Positions 1 through 6,583 of a DNA stretch of 16,106 nt are shown here, piece by piece. The notes under the pieces are model-generated. The model did no database searches. It saw only the letters and a program-made list of their open reading frames with translations, and had not been told where the DNA came from. Numbering within the stretch: position 1 is the first letter of the stretch; every line of letters begins with the position of its first letter. Source of the stretch: Erysipelotrichaceae bacterium UBA4808 (GTDB lineage Bacteria; Bacillota_I; Bacilli_A; Erysipelotrichales; Erysipelotrichaceae); assembly GCA_002402585.1 (NCBI GenBank), contig DHGC01000061.1, positions 1 through 16,106 of the forward strand. The letters run 5' to 3'. The position numbers were made by a program, and so were the translations under genes.

Positions 1-71
1 GAAATAACTTTGATAATGCAGCTTCAAGCAGTTTTAAAGGATTAGCAATTGTTTATTCAACCTCTCAGTGA
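1..71 (+). CDS. Possible C-terminal tail of an upstream gene (partial)
   Basis: Reading from base 3, an open frame of 22 codons runs from the window edge to a TGA at 69-71. The translated tail has a protein-like composition (ending FKGLAIVYSTSQ). The other two plus frames stop at 5-7 and 43-45. The stop lies inside the 5' half of a terminator-like hairpin, which would suit the end of a transcription unit. I cannot name the product from 22 residues, and a chance open frame of this length is quite possible. Confidence 0.35.
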   Translation, partial: NNFDNAASSSFKGLAIVYSTSQ

Positions 72-77
72 TAACAT
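49..77 (+). promoter_or_regulatory. Candidate promoter of the degV-like gene
   Basis: TTGTTT (49-54) and TAACAT (72-77) are separated by 17 bases, a fair but imperfect sigma-A match. Transcription would begin near 84, just inside the 3' half of the hairpin at 59-93. A transcript from this promoter would therefore lack the 5' arm and could not fold the terminator. Confidence 0.35.
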
Positions 78-97
78 AAACACAAGAGAGGTTTTTT
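59..97 (+). terminator. Terminator-like hairpin that contains the degV ribosome binding site
   Basis: AACCTCTC (59-66) pairs perfectly with GAGAGGTT (86-93) across a 19-base loop, and Ts continue to 97. The structure has the form of a rho-independent terminator for the upstream unit. Its 3' arm is also the Shine-Dalgarno sequence GAGAGG (86-91), six bases before the ATG at 98. The large loop makes it a weaker terminator than the others in this window. Confidence 0.55.
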
Positions 98-949
98 ATG
101 AAAGTTGCGGTTGTGACAGATAGCTCGTGTGGAATGAGACAACTCAATATCGAAATGGAAGGTTTGTACATGCTTCCTTTGCAGATAACCGACGGTGTGA
201 ATAATTATTTAGAAGGTGAGACGATTACCAACGATCAGTGCTATCAAATGATGTTCATGGGTAAACACATGATGTCCGCACAGCCTTCATTGGGACGGAT
301 TGAAGAACTCTTCACTCAACTCAAAGAAGAATACGATCATATCCTTGGGATACCTTTAGGCAGAGGCTTATCGGGTACCTTGGAGCTCATGACGACTGTG
401 GCGAAAAGTCTGGATATTCCTTTTAGCGAAGTTGACTGTTATTCGATGGCCAATAATCAATTGGTCTGTTCGATGACAGCACGTCAATTGCTGGATCAGG
501 GCAAAGATTTGGATGAAGTTTTAAAGATTGTTCGCGAGATGGCCGATCAAAGCATCAGCCTTATCTATGCGGAAGATTTGAAGCTTTTTGCACGCAATGG
601 ACGTACCACAGCGCTTGCCGCAACCATTGGTGGTTTTTTGAATATCAAACCTGTGCTTGTCATTCGTAAGGAAACAGCTGGAAAGATTGATATTCTATTT
701 AAAGAACGTACAATTCACAAAGCATTTGTACGCATCGTCGAGGAAATGGAAAAATTTGGCGTCGATGAGAACTATGAAATGTGCATCGGTCATGCTTGGA
801 GTAAAGAAAACGCGGAACTATTGGCATCGATGTTCAATAAGCGTTTCCCGAATACGAAATTGTATGTGACGGACTTGATTTGTAGTGGTGGTGTCAATGC
901 GGGTTTAGGTTGTGTGGCCTCTCAGGCGATACGCAAGCCAAAACTCTAG
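98..949 (+). CDS. DegV family fatty-acid-binding protein
   Basis: This 283-residue protein has the length and order of DegV-family proteins, which bind a long-chain fatty acid in a cleft between two domains. In Firmicutes the FakB members of the family present fatty acids to the kinase FakA for phospholipid synthesis. Visible landmarks are the N-terminal TDSS (residues 7-10), GRGLSGT (about 88-94), and the FARNGRTTALAATIGGFLNI segment near 165-185, which corresponds to the usual GGR-S-A-LLNIKP element. The C-terminal region, which in many relatives reads H-x-GPG, instead carries CSGGVNAGLG, so ligand or partner contacts may differ. The start at 98 follows GAGAGG. The next gene begins 13 bases after the stop, suggesting cotranscription with the phosphatase-like gene. 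Family assignment is firm; the ligand and FakA partnership are inferred. Confidence 0.9.
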   Translation: MKVAVVTDSSCGMRQLNIEMEGLYMLPLQITDGVNNYLEGETITNDQCYQMMFMGKHMMSAQPSLGRIEELFTQLKEEYDHILGIPLGRGLSGTLELMTTVAKSLDIPFSEVDCYSMANNQLVCSMTARQLLDQGKDLDEVLKIVREMADQSISLIYAEDLKLFARNGRTTALAATIGGFLNIKPVLVIRKETAGKIDILFKERTIHKAFVRIVEEMEKFGVDENYEMCIGHAWSKENAELLASMFNKRFPNTKLYVTDLICSGGVNAGLGCVASQAIRKPKL

Positions 950-962
950 AAAATGAGGGTTT

Positions 963-1661
963 ATGCGTCGTTATAACTTTAAGCATGTCTTTAATTGTCG
1001 AGATATCGGTGGCTATTTCACTGAGGAACAACAGCTTGTTAAAAACAATGTCTTTATTCGTGCAGATAATCTGACCGGTCTTTTGGAGTCTGAAATCGAT
1101 TTTTTAAAGAGATTAGGACTGGAAGCTGTCATTGACCTTCGACATCAGAATGAAATCGATTTGGAACCAGATCCCTTTGTCAATCGTGATGATGTTCATT
1201 ACCACAACATCGCCGTATTAGATCATGCGCAATTTACACTAGAAGATTTAAATCAAATCAAATTAAGTGATTTGTATATTCAGATTGCTGAGAATGCAAG
1301 CTTCATCAAGCAAGTGTTCGAGACACTCGCAAGCTATAAGGGTGCTGTGTTGTATCATTGTTCAGCGGGTAAAGATCGTACAGGCGTCATAACGGCCTTG
1401 TTGTTTAAGTTGGTTGGGGTTGCGAATGTGGATATCGTTACGAACTACGAAGTATCCTTTACTTATCTGGTTCCTAAATATGTGGATGCGGACCGTAATG
1501 TGTCTGAGGTCTATGCGGAATTGTTTGCGTCGAAGCCAGAGACCATGGTAACATTCCTTCAGTATCTCGATACAAAGTATCCGAATATACAGGATTATTT
1601 CTTATCCAAAGACATCTCGATGGAGACTTTGGATACCATTAAGCATAAAATGCTGGATTGA
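963..1661 (+). CDS. Tyrosine-protein phosphatase, PTP/DSP-like (Y_phosphatase3 type)
   Basis: The 232-residue product carries the cysteine phosphatase signature HCSAGKDRTG at 132-141, giving nucleophile Cys133 and phosphate-binding Arg139. The N-terminal NCRDIGGYFT and the IDLRHQNEID stretch (57-66) are typical of the bacterial Y_phosphatase3/LipA-type group. Proteins of this group dephosphorylate phosphotyrosine, sometimes phosphoserine/threonine or phosphoinositides; the substrate cannot be read from sequence. There is no signal peptide or membrane segment, so it is expected in the cytosol. The start follows TGAGGG by a short spacer. The gene lies 13 bases after the DegV-like gene and 11 bases before a small membrane protein gene, so the three probably share a transcript. 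Confidence 0.88.
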   Translation: MRRYNFKHVFNCRDIGGYFTEEQQLVKNNVFIRADNLTGLLESEIDFLKRLGLEAVIDLRHQNEIDLEPDPFVNRDDVHYHNIAVLDHAQFTLEDLNQIKLSDLYIQIAENASFIKQVFETLASYKGAVLYHCSAGKDRTGVITALLFKLVGVANVDIVTNYEVSFTYLVPKYVDADRNVSEVYAELFASKPETMVTFLQYLDTKYPNIQDYFLSKDISMETLDTIKHKMLD

Positions 1662-1672
1662 TAAGGAGTCCT

Positions 1673-1933
1673 ATGAATTTAAGAAAAGTAGTCTTGACCA
1701 TGGCTTTAGTTTTGTTTCTCGTCTTGATGTTTATCGCTGTAACCAATTATGCGCAATACCAAACGCTTGTTGAGCTTGCTTCACAGGTTAATCCTGAAGT
1801 AGATTCGAATACCTTTGATGCTTTATTGGTATGGATGCAATTTCCATTGTTGATTCTGATCTCCGTCATGATGTTTTATCTGATCTTTGCGGATGATAGT
1901 TTGACACGACAAGCAGAGCGTTCACGTAAATAA
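1673..1933 (+). CDS. Small membrane protein, two predicted helices, function unknown
   Basis: I do not recognise this 86-residue protein. It has two strongly hydrophobic segments, at about residues 6-24 and 50-73, joined by a roughly 25-residue polar loop. The charged ends (NLRK at the start, RQAERSRK at the end) suggest both termini are cytoplasmic and the loop is outside. The ATG at 1673 follows AAGGAG (1663-1668) with four bases between. A TTG codon at 1658 would extend the frame by five residues, but it overlaps the previous stop and has no ribosome binding site. A short terminator follows at once. Confidence 0.75.
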   Translation: MNLRKVVLTMALVLFLVLMFIAVTNYAQYQTLVELASQVNPEVDSNTFDALLVWMQFPLLILISVMMFYLIFADDSLTRQAERSRK

Positions 1934-1950
1934 GCACTTCGGTGCTTTTT
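1932..1950 (+). terminator. Short intrinsic terminator with UUCG loop
   Basis: AAGCAC (1932-1937) and GTGCTT (1942-1947) form a six-pair stem closed by a stable TTCG tetraloop and followed by Ts to 1950. It starts at the last bases of the preceding gene. The stem is short, so some read-through into the next gene, 14 bases later, is likely. Confidence 0.7.
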
Positions 1951-1963
1951 CATAAGGGGGATT

Positions 1964-2608
1964 ATGAAACAGAAAGAACTTAACAAACGACTTAAAGCAC
2001 TAAAAGATGAAGACAAAAAAACCATTCATAAGATGATGGCTTACTTGGATGTCTATTCGCTAACCAAACAAGAACGGATGGCCTTTCAATTGGAAATGAT
2101 TGAAAAGTCTGAACGTTTGGAAGTTTGGGATAAGTTGGATGAGGTGATCGACCTCAAAGAAACATGCGATACATACCTGCATAAGTTGAACAAGGATCAA
2201 TTAAGCTTATCTCGTATACTTGGTTTGGATGAGGGATTGAGTTTTGCTTGGTTGCTTGGTATCGCAAGCATGATTGTAGAAATCATACGCTTCAGACAAG
2301 AAGAGACCTTTGCCTTGGAAGGTTTGTCCATTAAGCTTTGGTTTGTTGTGTATGTTGGGTTCTTTTATCTCTATTCAGCCATAACTCGATTTGCAGGTCA
2401 TCGAAATGCATTTCGTTCTGAAAGTGCACGTTTCTTCTCTTCCGTGCTTGTCTTCATCATTGGAATTTCGATTCTCGTGCTTGAAAAACCGCTTCGTGAA
2501 GTCGTGGTGCGTATTCCATGGTGGTCTGTGGCGGGCTTCTTCGCCATCCTCACCTTTTTATCGATTAAACGATTCATTGATCAAAAAGAAAAAGTAGATT
2601 CTTTTTAA
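1964..2608 (+). CDS. Four-helix membrane protein with helical cytoplasmic N-terminus, function unknown
   Basis: This 214-residue protein is not one I can name. Residues 1-90 are charged and helix-forming, with no signal peptide. Four hydrophobic segments follow, near 92-108, 124-142, 157-173 and 185-202, and the protein ends in a short Lys/Asp-rich cytoplasmic tail. A charged helical N-terminal region before a membrane block resembles the general plan of DUF1129/HAAS-type proteins, but no diagnostic motif is visible and I do not assign it. The start at 1964 follows AAGGGGG (1954-1960) with a three-base gap. The gene ends inside a bidirectional terminator that separates it from the convergent helicase gene. 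Confidence 0.75.
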   Translation: MKQKELNKRLKALKDEDKKTIHKMMAYLDVYSLTKQERMAFQLEMIEKSERLEVWDKLDEVIDLKETCDTYLHKLNKDQLSLSRILGLDEGLSFAWLLGIASMIVEIIRFRQEETFALEGLSIKLWFVVYVGFFYLYSAITRFAGHRNAFRSESARFFSSVLVFIIGISILVLEKPLREVVVRIPWWSVAGFFAILTFLSIKRFIDQKEKVDSF

Positions 2609-2630
2609 ATAGAGGATCTACTTTTTTTGT
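2589..2630. terminator. Bidirectional intrinsic terminator between convergent genes
   Basis: AAAAAGTAGAT (2589-2599) is exactly complementary to ATCTACTTTTT (2616-2626), extendable by a G-T and a C-G pair to 13 pairs with a 12-base loop. Ts follow on the plus strand to 2628. On the minus strand the same stem is followed by a T run from the A-rich left arm. It serves both the membrane protein gene (its stop codon is in the loop) and the helicase gene. Confidence 0.88.
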
Positions 2631-2637
2631 TTAAACT

Positions 2638-4269
2638 TTAGCGTTTTGGACGGAAAGTCTTAGGGTAGTCTTTGTGTTTAGGCTTCGCTGTGTTACGAGC
2701 GGAGATTTCAAATGCTTTGACTTTGTAGCTCTTGATCGTTCCTTGGTTCAATGCATCCAAGATTTCTTTGACGAATTCTTGTGGCACTTCCACATGGCTG
2801 TAACGATCTTGGATGCGGATTTTACCGATATCCTTACCACTGATACCAGAGGCTTCCGCGATTGCGGACACAAGATGTGCCGCTGCGATTCCGTGTTTCA
2901 GACCGACGTCCAATTCAATCGTAGATGAATTGATGCGTTGAGCACGACGTTGTTTTTCGATTGGCTTTTGAGCTTCGACGAAGATGTCTGCCCCAATGAC
3001 TTTGTAAAGCAAAGCTTCAGAAAGTTGGATAGGGTTCAAACCTTGATCCACAAGCTTTTCAACCAAAGTCTTGATTTCTACTGGGATATCGGCTTTAAGT
3101 GTCTTCATGATGTCTGTTGTCATGTGATCGAAACGCACCGCCTGAATATCATTCAAACTTGGCATTTCTTTACGATCGATGGTCGCTTTGGTTAAGCGTT
3201 CCAACTCGTTGATGACATAGCGTTGACGTGGTGTGACCAAGGTTACGGAGATACCGGATTTACCCGCACGGCCTGTACGACCAATACGGTGAACATAGTA
3301 TTCAGTTTCCTGAGGGACATCGAAGTTGAAGACCATGTCTAAACCATCGATATCGATACCACGGGCTGCGACGTCGGTACAGATCAAGTGTTGGACTTTT
3401 TTGTCTTTGAACTTGGCCATGACCAATGAGCGCATTTCTTGTTTCATGTCGCCATGAATGGATGCGGTGCTGTAACCCTTGGAAGCGATCAAACCACTAA
3501 GATCATCGACCATCTTCTTGGTGTTACAGAAAATCATACTGCTTTCTGGGCGGTAGTACTCCATCAATTGAACCAAAACCTTGACCTTTTCGCCTTGATT
3601 GACTTCATAAACGACTTGTTCAACAGAATTGACGGTCATTTCTTTTTGCTTGGTTTTGATGTGTACTGGATTGTTTTGGTAGTTGTTGGTGATGTCTAAG
3701 ATTGCCTTAGGCATCGTAGCCGAGAAGAGGAGTGTTTGACGCTCTTCAGGTAGATCTTGAAGGATCTGTTCGATGGCTTCTTTGAAGCCCATCTTCAACA
3801 TCTCATCTGCCTCATCTAAAACTAAGGCTTTGAGTTGATGGAACTTCAAGGTACGACGATCGATGTGATCTTGAATTCGGCCTGGTGTACCAACGATGAT
3901 GTCAGCGCCACCCTTCAAGTCACGAATCTGCCCGGTAATAGGATCGCCCCCATAAACCGTGACGATTTTCACGCCTTCTTTATATTTGGCAAACTTACGC
4001 AATTCTTGACTAACCTGTAAAGCAAGTTCACGGGTTGGAGTCATGATCAAAATCTGCGGTGTACGCTTGTCTAATACGACCAACTTCTCTAAGAGAGGTA
4101 ATCCAAAGGCTGCTGTTTTGCCTGTTCCGGTCTGACTTTGACCGATGACATCTCTGCCCTCTAAGACTGGCGGGATGCATTGTGCTTGAACTGGTGTAGC
4201 CTCTGTATAGCCGAGTTCTTCGATGGCTCGATTAAGTTCAAACGATAAGTTTAATTCACTAAATTTCAT
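2638..4269 (-). CDS. DEAD-box RNA helicase with DbpA-type RNA-binding domain (CshA/DeaD group)
   Basis: The 543-residue protein unwinds RNA using ATP. In Firmicutes such helicases act in ribosome assembly, mRNA turnover and cold adaptation. The helicase core is complete: Q motif near residue 28, SQTGTGKT with Lys51, PTRELA at 78-83, TPGR at 128-131, DEAD at 152-155, SAT at 183-185, DVAARGIDI at 299-307 and HRIGRTGRAG at 327-336. After a linker, residues about 447-522 match the DbpA RNA-binding fold (LDVGLKHG, IGKIRIQDRYSHVEVP), and a basic tail of about 20 residues ends the chain. That domain targets 23S rRNA in DbpA/YxiN, but the longer linker fits CshA/DeaD better, so rRNA specificity is uncertain. 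The start is preceded by AGGA. The gene stands alone, convergent with the upstream unit and divergent from htpG. Confidence 0.93.
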   Translation of the reverse strand: MKFSELNLSFELNRAIEELGYTEATPVQAQCIPPVLEGRDVIGQSQTGTGKTAAFGLPLLEKLVVLDKRTPQILIMTPTRELALQVSQELRKFAKYKEGVKIVTVYGGDPITGQIRDLKGGADIIVGTPGRIQDHIDRRTLKFHQLKALVLDEADEMLKMGFKEAIEQILQDLPEERQTLLFSATMPKAILDITNNYQNNPVHIKTKQKEMTVNSVEQVVYEVNQGEKVKVLVQLMEYYRPESSMIFCNTKKMVDDLSGLIASKGYSTASIHGDMKQEMRSLVMAKFKDKKVQHLICTDVAARGIDIDGLDMVFNFDVPQETEYYVHRIGRTGRAGKSGISVTLVTPRQRYVINELERLTKATIDRKEMPSLNDIQAVRFDHMTTDIMKTLKADIPVEIKTLVEKLVDQGLNPIQLSEALLYKVIGADIFVEAQKPIEKQRRAQRINSSTIELDVGLKHGIAAAHLVSAIAEASGISGKDIGKIRIQDRYSHVEVPQEFVKEILDALNQGTIKSYKVKAFEISARNTAKPKHKDYPKTFRPKR

Positions 4270-4302
4270 ATTTTTCCTAACTGTATGCAGACATACCGGT
4301 GC

Positions 4303-4311
4303 ATTATAACA
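4303..4311 (-). promoter_or_regulatory. Extended -10 promoter of the helicase gene
   Basis: On the minus strand TGTTATAAT reads as TGn plus the perfect -10 hexamer TATAAT (plus-strand 4303-4308). No good -35 is present at 16-18 bases, as expected for an extended -10 promoter. Transcription would start near 4296, giving a leader of about 27 bases. Confidence 0.7.
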
Positions 4312-4445
4312 CAGATGTGAATGAATAACCTAATGAATCACGCGAAAAATGAAAAATTTTCATTGGTTTTAGAGTGACATTTTAAGGTATTCAATACGAT
4401 GAGTGCTATCTCGGAGATACAATCTCCTGTGCTGCTTACCTCTTT

Positions 4446-4473
4446 AATGTAGTACGAAAATGAATACTGTCAA
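4446..4473 (-). promoter_or_regulatory. Candidate minus-strand promoter far upstream of the helicase
   Basis: On the minus strand TTGACA (plus 4468-4473) and TACATT (plus 4446-4451) are 16 bases apart. The -35 is a perfect consensus and the -10 matches at four of six positions. A transcript would start near 4439. It could be a second, long-leader helicase mRNA or a short RNA ending at the AT-rich dyad 4348-4364. Confidence 0.35.
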
Positions 4474-4522
4474 GTAATACTGTTTGTAGATCGAATCAGA
4501 AGACAAATTGTGTGTTGAGCTC

Positions 4523-4551
4523 TTGAATTCTTAGAAGGTCTAGGATACAAT
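4523..4551 (+). promoter_or_regulatory. htpG sigma-A promoter
   Basis: TTGAAT (4523-4528) and TACAAT (4546-4551) are separated by exactly 17 bases. The predicted start site near 4558 falls inside the CIRCE operator, the arrangement expected for HrcA repression. Confidence 0.8.
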
Positions 4552-4554
4552 ATA

Positions 4555-4581
4555 TTAGCACTCACATCATTAAAGTGCTAA
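4555..4581 (+). promoter_or_regulatory. CIRCE operator (HrcA binding site)
   Basis: TTAGCACTC (4555-4563), a nine-base spacer, then AAGTGCTAA (4573-4581). This matches the consensus TTAGCACTC-N9-GAGTGCTAA at 17 of 18 arm positions. HrcA bound here represses heat-shock genes until heat or unfolded protein titrates GroEL. The right arm abuts the ribosome binding site AAGGAG (4581-4586). Confidence 0.93.
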
Positions 4582-4590
4582 AGGAGACGT

Positions 4591-6480
4591 ATGGCAAAGA
4601 AACAGTACAAAGCAGAGACAAAACGTTTGTTGGATTTGGTCATTCATTCCATCTATACTCATAAGGAAATCTTTTTAAGAGAATTGATCTCCAACGCATC
4701 AGATGCCTTGGATAAGGCATATTTCATGTCGCTCAGTGATGATTCGATTCAATTGGATCGTATGAACTTGACGATTAAAATTGAAGTGGATGAGAAAGAG
4801 CGGACATTGACGATTACGGACAATGGCATCGGGATGACAAAAGAAGAGGTTGAAGATAACCTGGGTGTCATTGCGAAGAGTGGTTCGTACAACTTCAAAC
4901 AAAACATTGCGGATAAACAAGAAGAAGTCGATATCATTGGACAGTTTGGGGTGGGGTTCTATTCCGCCTTTATGGTCGCAGATAAAGTAGAAGTTTATAC
5001 CCAAAGCATTAAAGGTGGCGCAAGTGTTCACTTTGAATCCACGGGTGAAGATGGCTATCGTGTGGATGAATTGGATGAGAAACTTCCCATTGGATCCAAG
5101 ATTGTTCTACACATCAAGAAGGATGAAGAGGAAGAGAAGTATGGTGAATACTTAGAGAGCTATACGCTGAAGCGTTTGGTTAAGAAGTATTCCGATTACA
5201 TTCGTTATCCGATTCAAATGGAAGAGGAAGTCAAGGAATACGATGATAAGGGTGAGGTCACAAGCTCCACCATGGAATTGAAGACATTGAATTCGATGGT
5301 TCCAATTTGGAAACGTTCAAAGTCGGATTTGAAAGATGAAGACTACAATGAGTTCTATCAAGGGAAGTTTAATGATTATCAGAATCCTCAGAAGGTGATT
5401 CACACCAATCTAGAAGGATCGATTTCATTTGATGCCTTGTTGTTTATTCCAAGTCGCGTTCCTTATAATTTCTATTCAGCTGAATACCAAGCAGGACTTC
5501 AACTCTACAGTCGTGGTGTGTTCATCCTAGACAATGCCAAAGAATTGATTCCTGAAGCCTTCCGTTTCGTGAAAGGCTTGGTGGATTCACCGGATCTTTC
5601 GCTTAATATTTCCAGAGAAATGCTTCAACACGATCGTCAATTGAAAGCCATCGCATCCCGTTTGGAGAAGAAGATCAAATCGGAACTCTTAGGCATGCTT
5701 AAGACGGATCGTGAGAATTATGAGAAGTTCTATAAGAATTTTGGCTTACAGTTGAAATATGGAACTTATGCGAACTTTGGAGCACAACGTGAGTTGTTAG
5801 AAGACTTATTGTTATTCACATCAAGTCGCGATAAGAAGTTGGTTTCATTGGAAGAATATGTCGCACGCATGCCCGAGGACCAAAAAGAAATCTATTATGT
5901 CTCGGGTGAGAGTGTTGAGAAGTGTGACCGTTTACCGCAGAGTGAATGGGTTAAGGAAAAGGGTTATGAGATTCTGTATCTAGTGGATGATGTGGATGAG
6001 TTTGTCTTCTCCATCTTGAGTCAGTATAAGGAGAAACCATTCAAAGCCATCAACCAAGGGGACTTGAATCTCAGTAGTGATGAAGAGAAAGAAGCGTTGA
6101 AACATAAGTCTGAGGAGAAGAAAGATCTGCTTGGATTACTGAAAGAAGCATTGAAGGACCAAGTTGTGGATGTCCGTTTGAGCACACGCTTAAAGACCCA
6201 TCCGGTCTGTTTGGTTGCGGATGAAGGCATCTCACTGGAGATGGAAAAAGTCTTGGCACAAATGCCAAATGCGGATCAGAATGTTAAGGCTAAACGTATC
6301 CTTGAGTTGAATAGTGATCATCCGTTGATGGATGCCTTAAGTAAAGTAGACGCAGATAAGGTTAAAGACTATGCATCCTTATTGTATGATCAGGCTTTGT
6401 TGATTGAAGGTTTCAGTTTGGAAGACCCGATTGGGTTCTCGAATAAATTAGCGCAGTTGATGATTGATGCGTCTAAGTAA
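4591..6480 (+). CDS. htpG: HtpG, Hsp90-family molecular chaperone
   Basis: The 629-residue length matches bacterial Hsp90. The GHKL ATP-binding domain shows ELISNASDALDK (31-42, catalytic Glu31 and Mg-binding Asn35), DNGIGM (77-82) and GQFGVGFYSAFMV (117-129). The middle domain contains the conserved LNISREMLQ segment, and a C-terminal dimerisation region follows. The protein is a cytosolic homodimer that remodels client proteins, often with DnaK. The start at 4591 follows AAGGAG with four bases between. A CIRCE site and a consensus-like promoter indicate HrcA-controlled heat induction. In Bacillus subtilis htpG is outside the HrcA regulon, so the control differs here. A strong terminator directly after the stop makes it monocistronic. 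Confidence 0.98.
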   Translation: MAKKQYKAETKRLLDLVIHSIYTHKEIFLRELISNASDALDKAYFMSLSDDSIQLDRMNLTIKIEVDEKERTLTITDNGIGMTKEEVEDNLGVIAKSGSYNFKQNIADKQEEVDIIGQFGVGFYSAFMVADKVEVYTQSIKGGASVHFESTGEDGYRVDELDEKLPIGSKIVLHIKKDEEEEKYGEYLESYTLKRLVKKYSDYIRYPIQMEEEVKEYDDKGEVTSSTMELKTLNSMVPIWKRSKSDLKDEDYNEFYQGKFNDYQNPQKVIHTNLEGSISFDALLFIPSRVPYNFYSAEYQAGLQLYSRGVFILDNAKELIPEAFRFVKGLVDSPDLSLNISREMLQHDRQLKAIASRLEKKIKSELLGMLKTDRENYEKFYKNFGLQLKYGTYANFGAQRELLEDLLLFTSSRDKKLVSLEEYVARMPEDQKEIYYVSGESVEKCDRLPQSEWVKEKGYEILYLVDDVDEFVFSILSQYKEKPFKAINQGDLNLSSDEEKEALKHKSEEKKDLLGLLKEALKDQVVDVRLSTRLKTHPVCLVADEGISLEMEKVLAQMPNADQNVKAKRILELNSDHPLMDALSKVDADKVKDYASLLYDQALLIEGFSLEDPIGFSNKLAQLMIDASK

Positions 6481-6505
6481 GCCGGTGCAAACCGGCCTTT
6501 GTTTT
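6481..6505 (+). terminator. Intrinsic terminator of htpG
   Basis: GCCGGT (6481-6486) and ACCGGC (6491-6496) form a GC-rich six-pair stem with a GCAA tetraloop, followed by a T-rich tract to 6505. It begins immediately after the htpG stop. Confidence 0.88.
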
Positions 6506-6563
6506 ACTACTTTTACAAAACACTAACCCATTCTAAACAAAACTTCATATGATCTTTGTTAAA

Positions 6564-6572
6564 CTAGCATCA
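6564..6572 (+). promoter_or_regulatory. Weak -10-like element upstream of the ABC-like gene
   Basis: About 20 bases before the start there is a TAAACT hexamer preceded by TG-n, in the sequence TTTGTTAAACTAGC. This could be an extended -10 element. No acceptable -35 is present. Because a terminator closes htpG, some promoter in this gap is expected. Confidence 0.3.
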
Positions 6573-6583
6573 AACAGGGAGCG

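Larger units (their letters stand above)
4270..4590. other. Divergent helicase/htpG control region
   Basis: This 321-base gap has the helicase promoter at its left end and the htpG promoter plus CIRCE at its right end. The middle, about 4320-4520, has no convincing gene. It does contain a 17-base AT-rich dyad (AATGAAAA-A-TTTTCATT, 4348-4364), a GGAGAT-aca-ATCTCC hairpin near 4413-4427, and a minus-strand TTGACA/TACATT promoter candidate. A 17-codon plus-strand reading frame at about 4399-4452 has no well placed ribosome binding site and is not called. Confidence 0.6.

Noticed and set aside
1658..1672. TTG start for the 86-residue membrane protein
   Set aside because: It overlaps the previous stop codon and has no ribosome binding site, while the ATG at 1673 has AAGGAG at a workable distance.
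2674..4020. Several plus-strand reading frames of 60-86 codons inside the helicase gene
   Set aside because: They are antisense shadows of a strongly conserved protein and show no family motifs.
4399..4452. 17-codon reading frame in the helicase/htpG gap
   Set aside because: The nearest AAGG is about a dozen bases from the ATG, the peptide has no distinctive features, and a frame this short is expected by chance.
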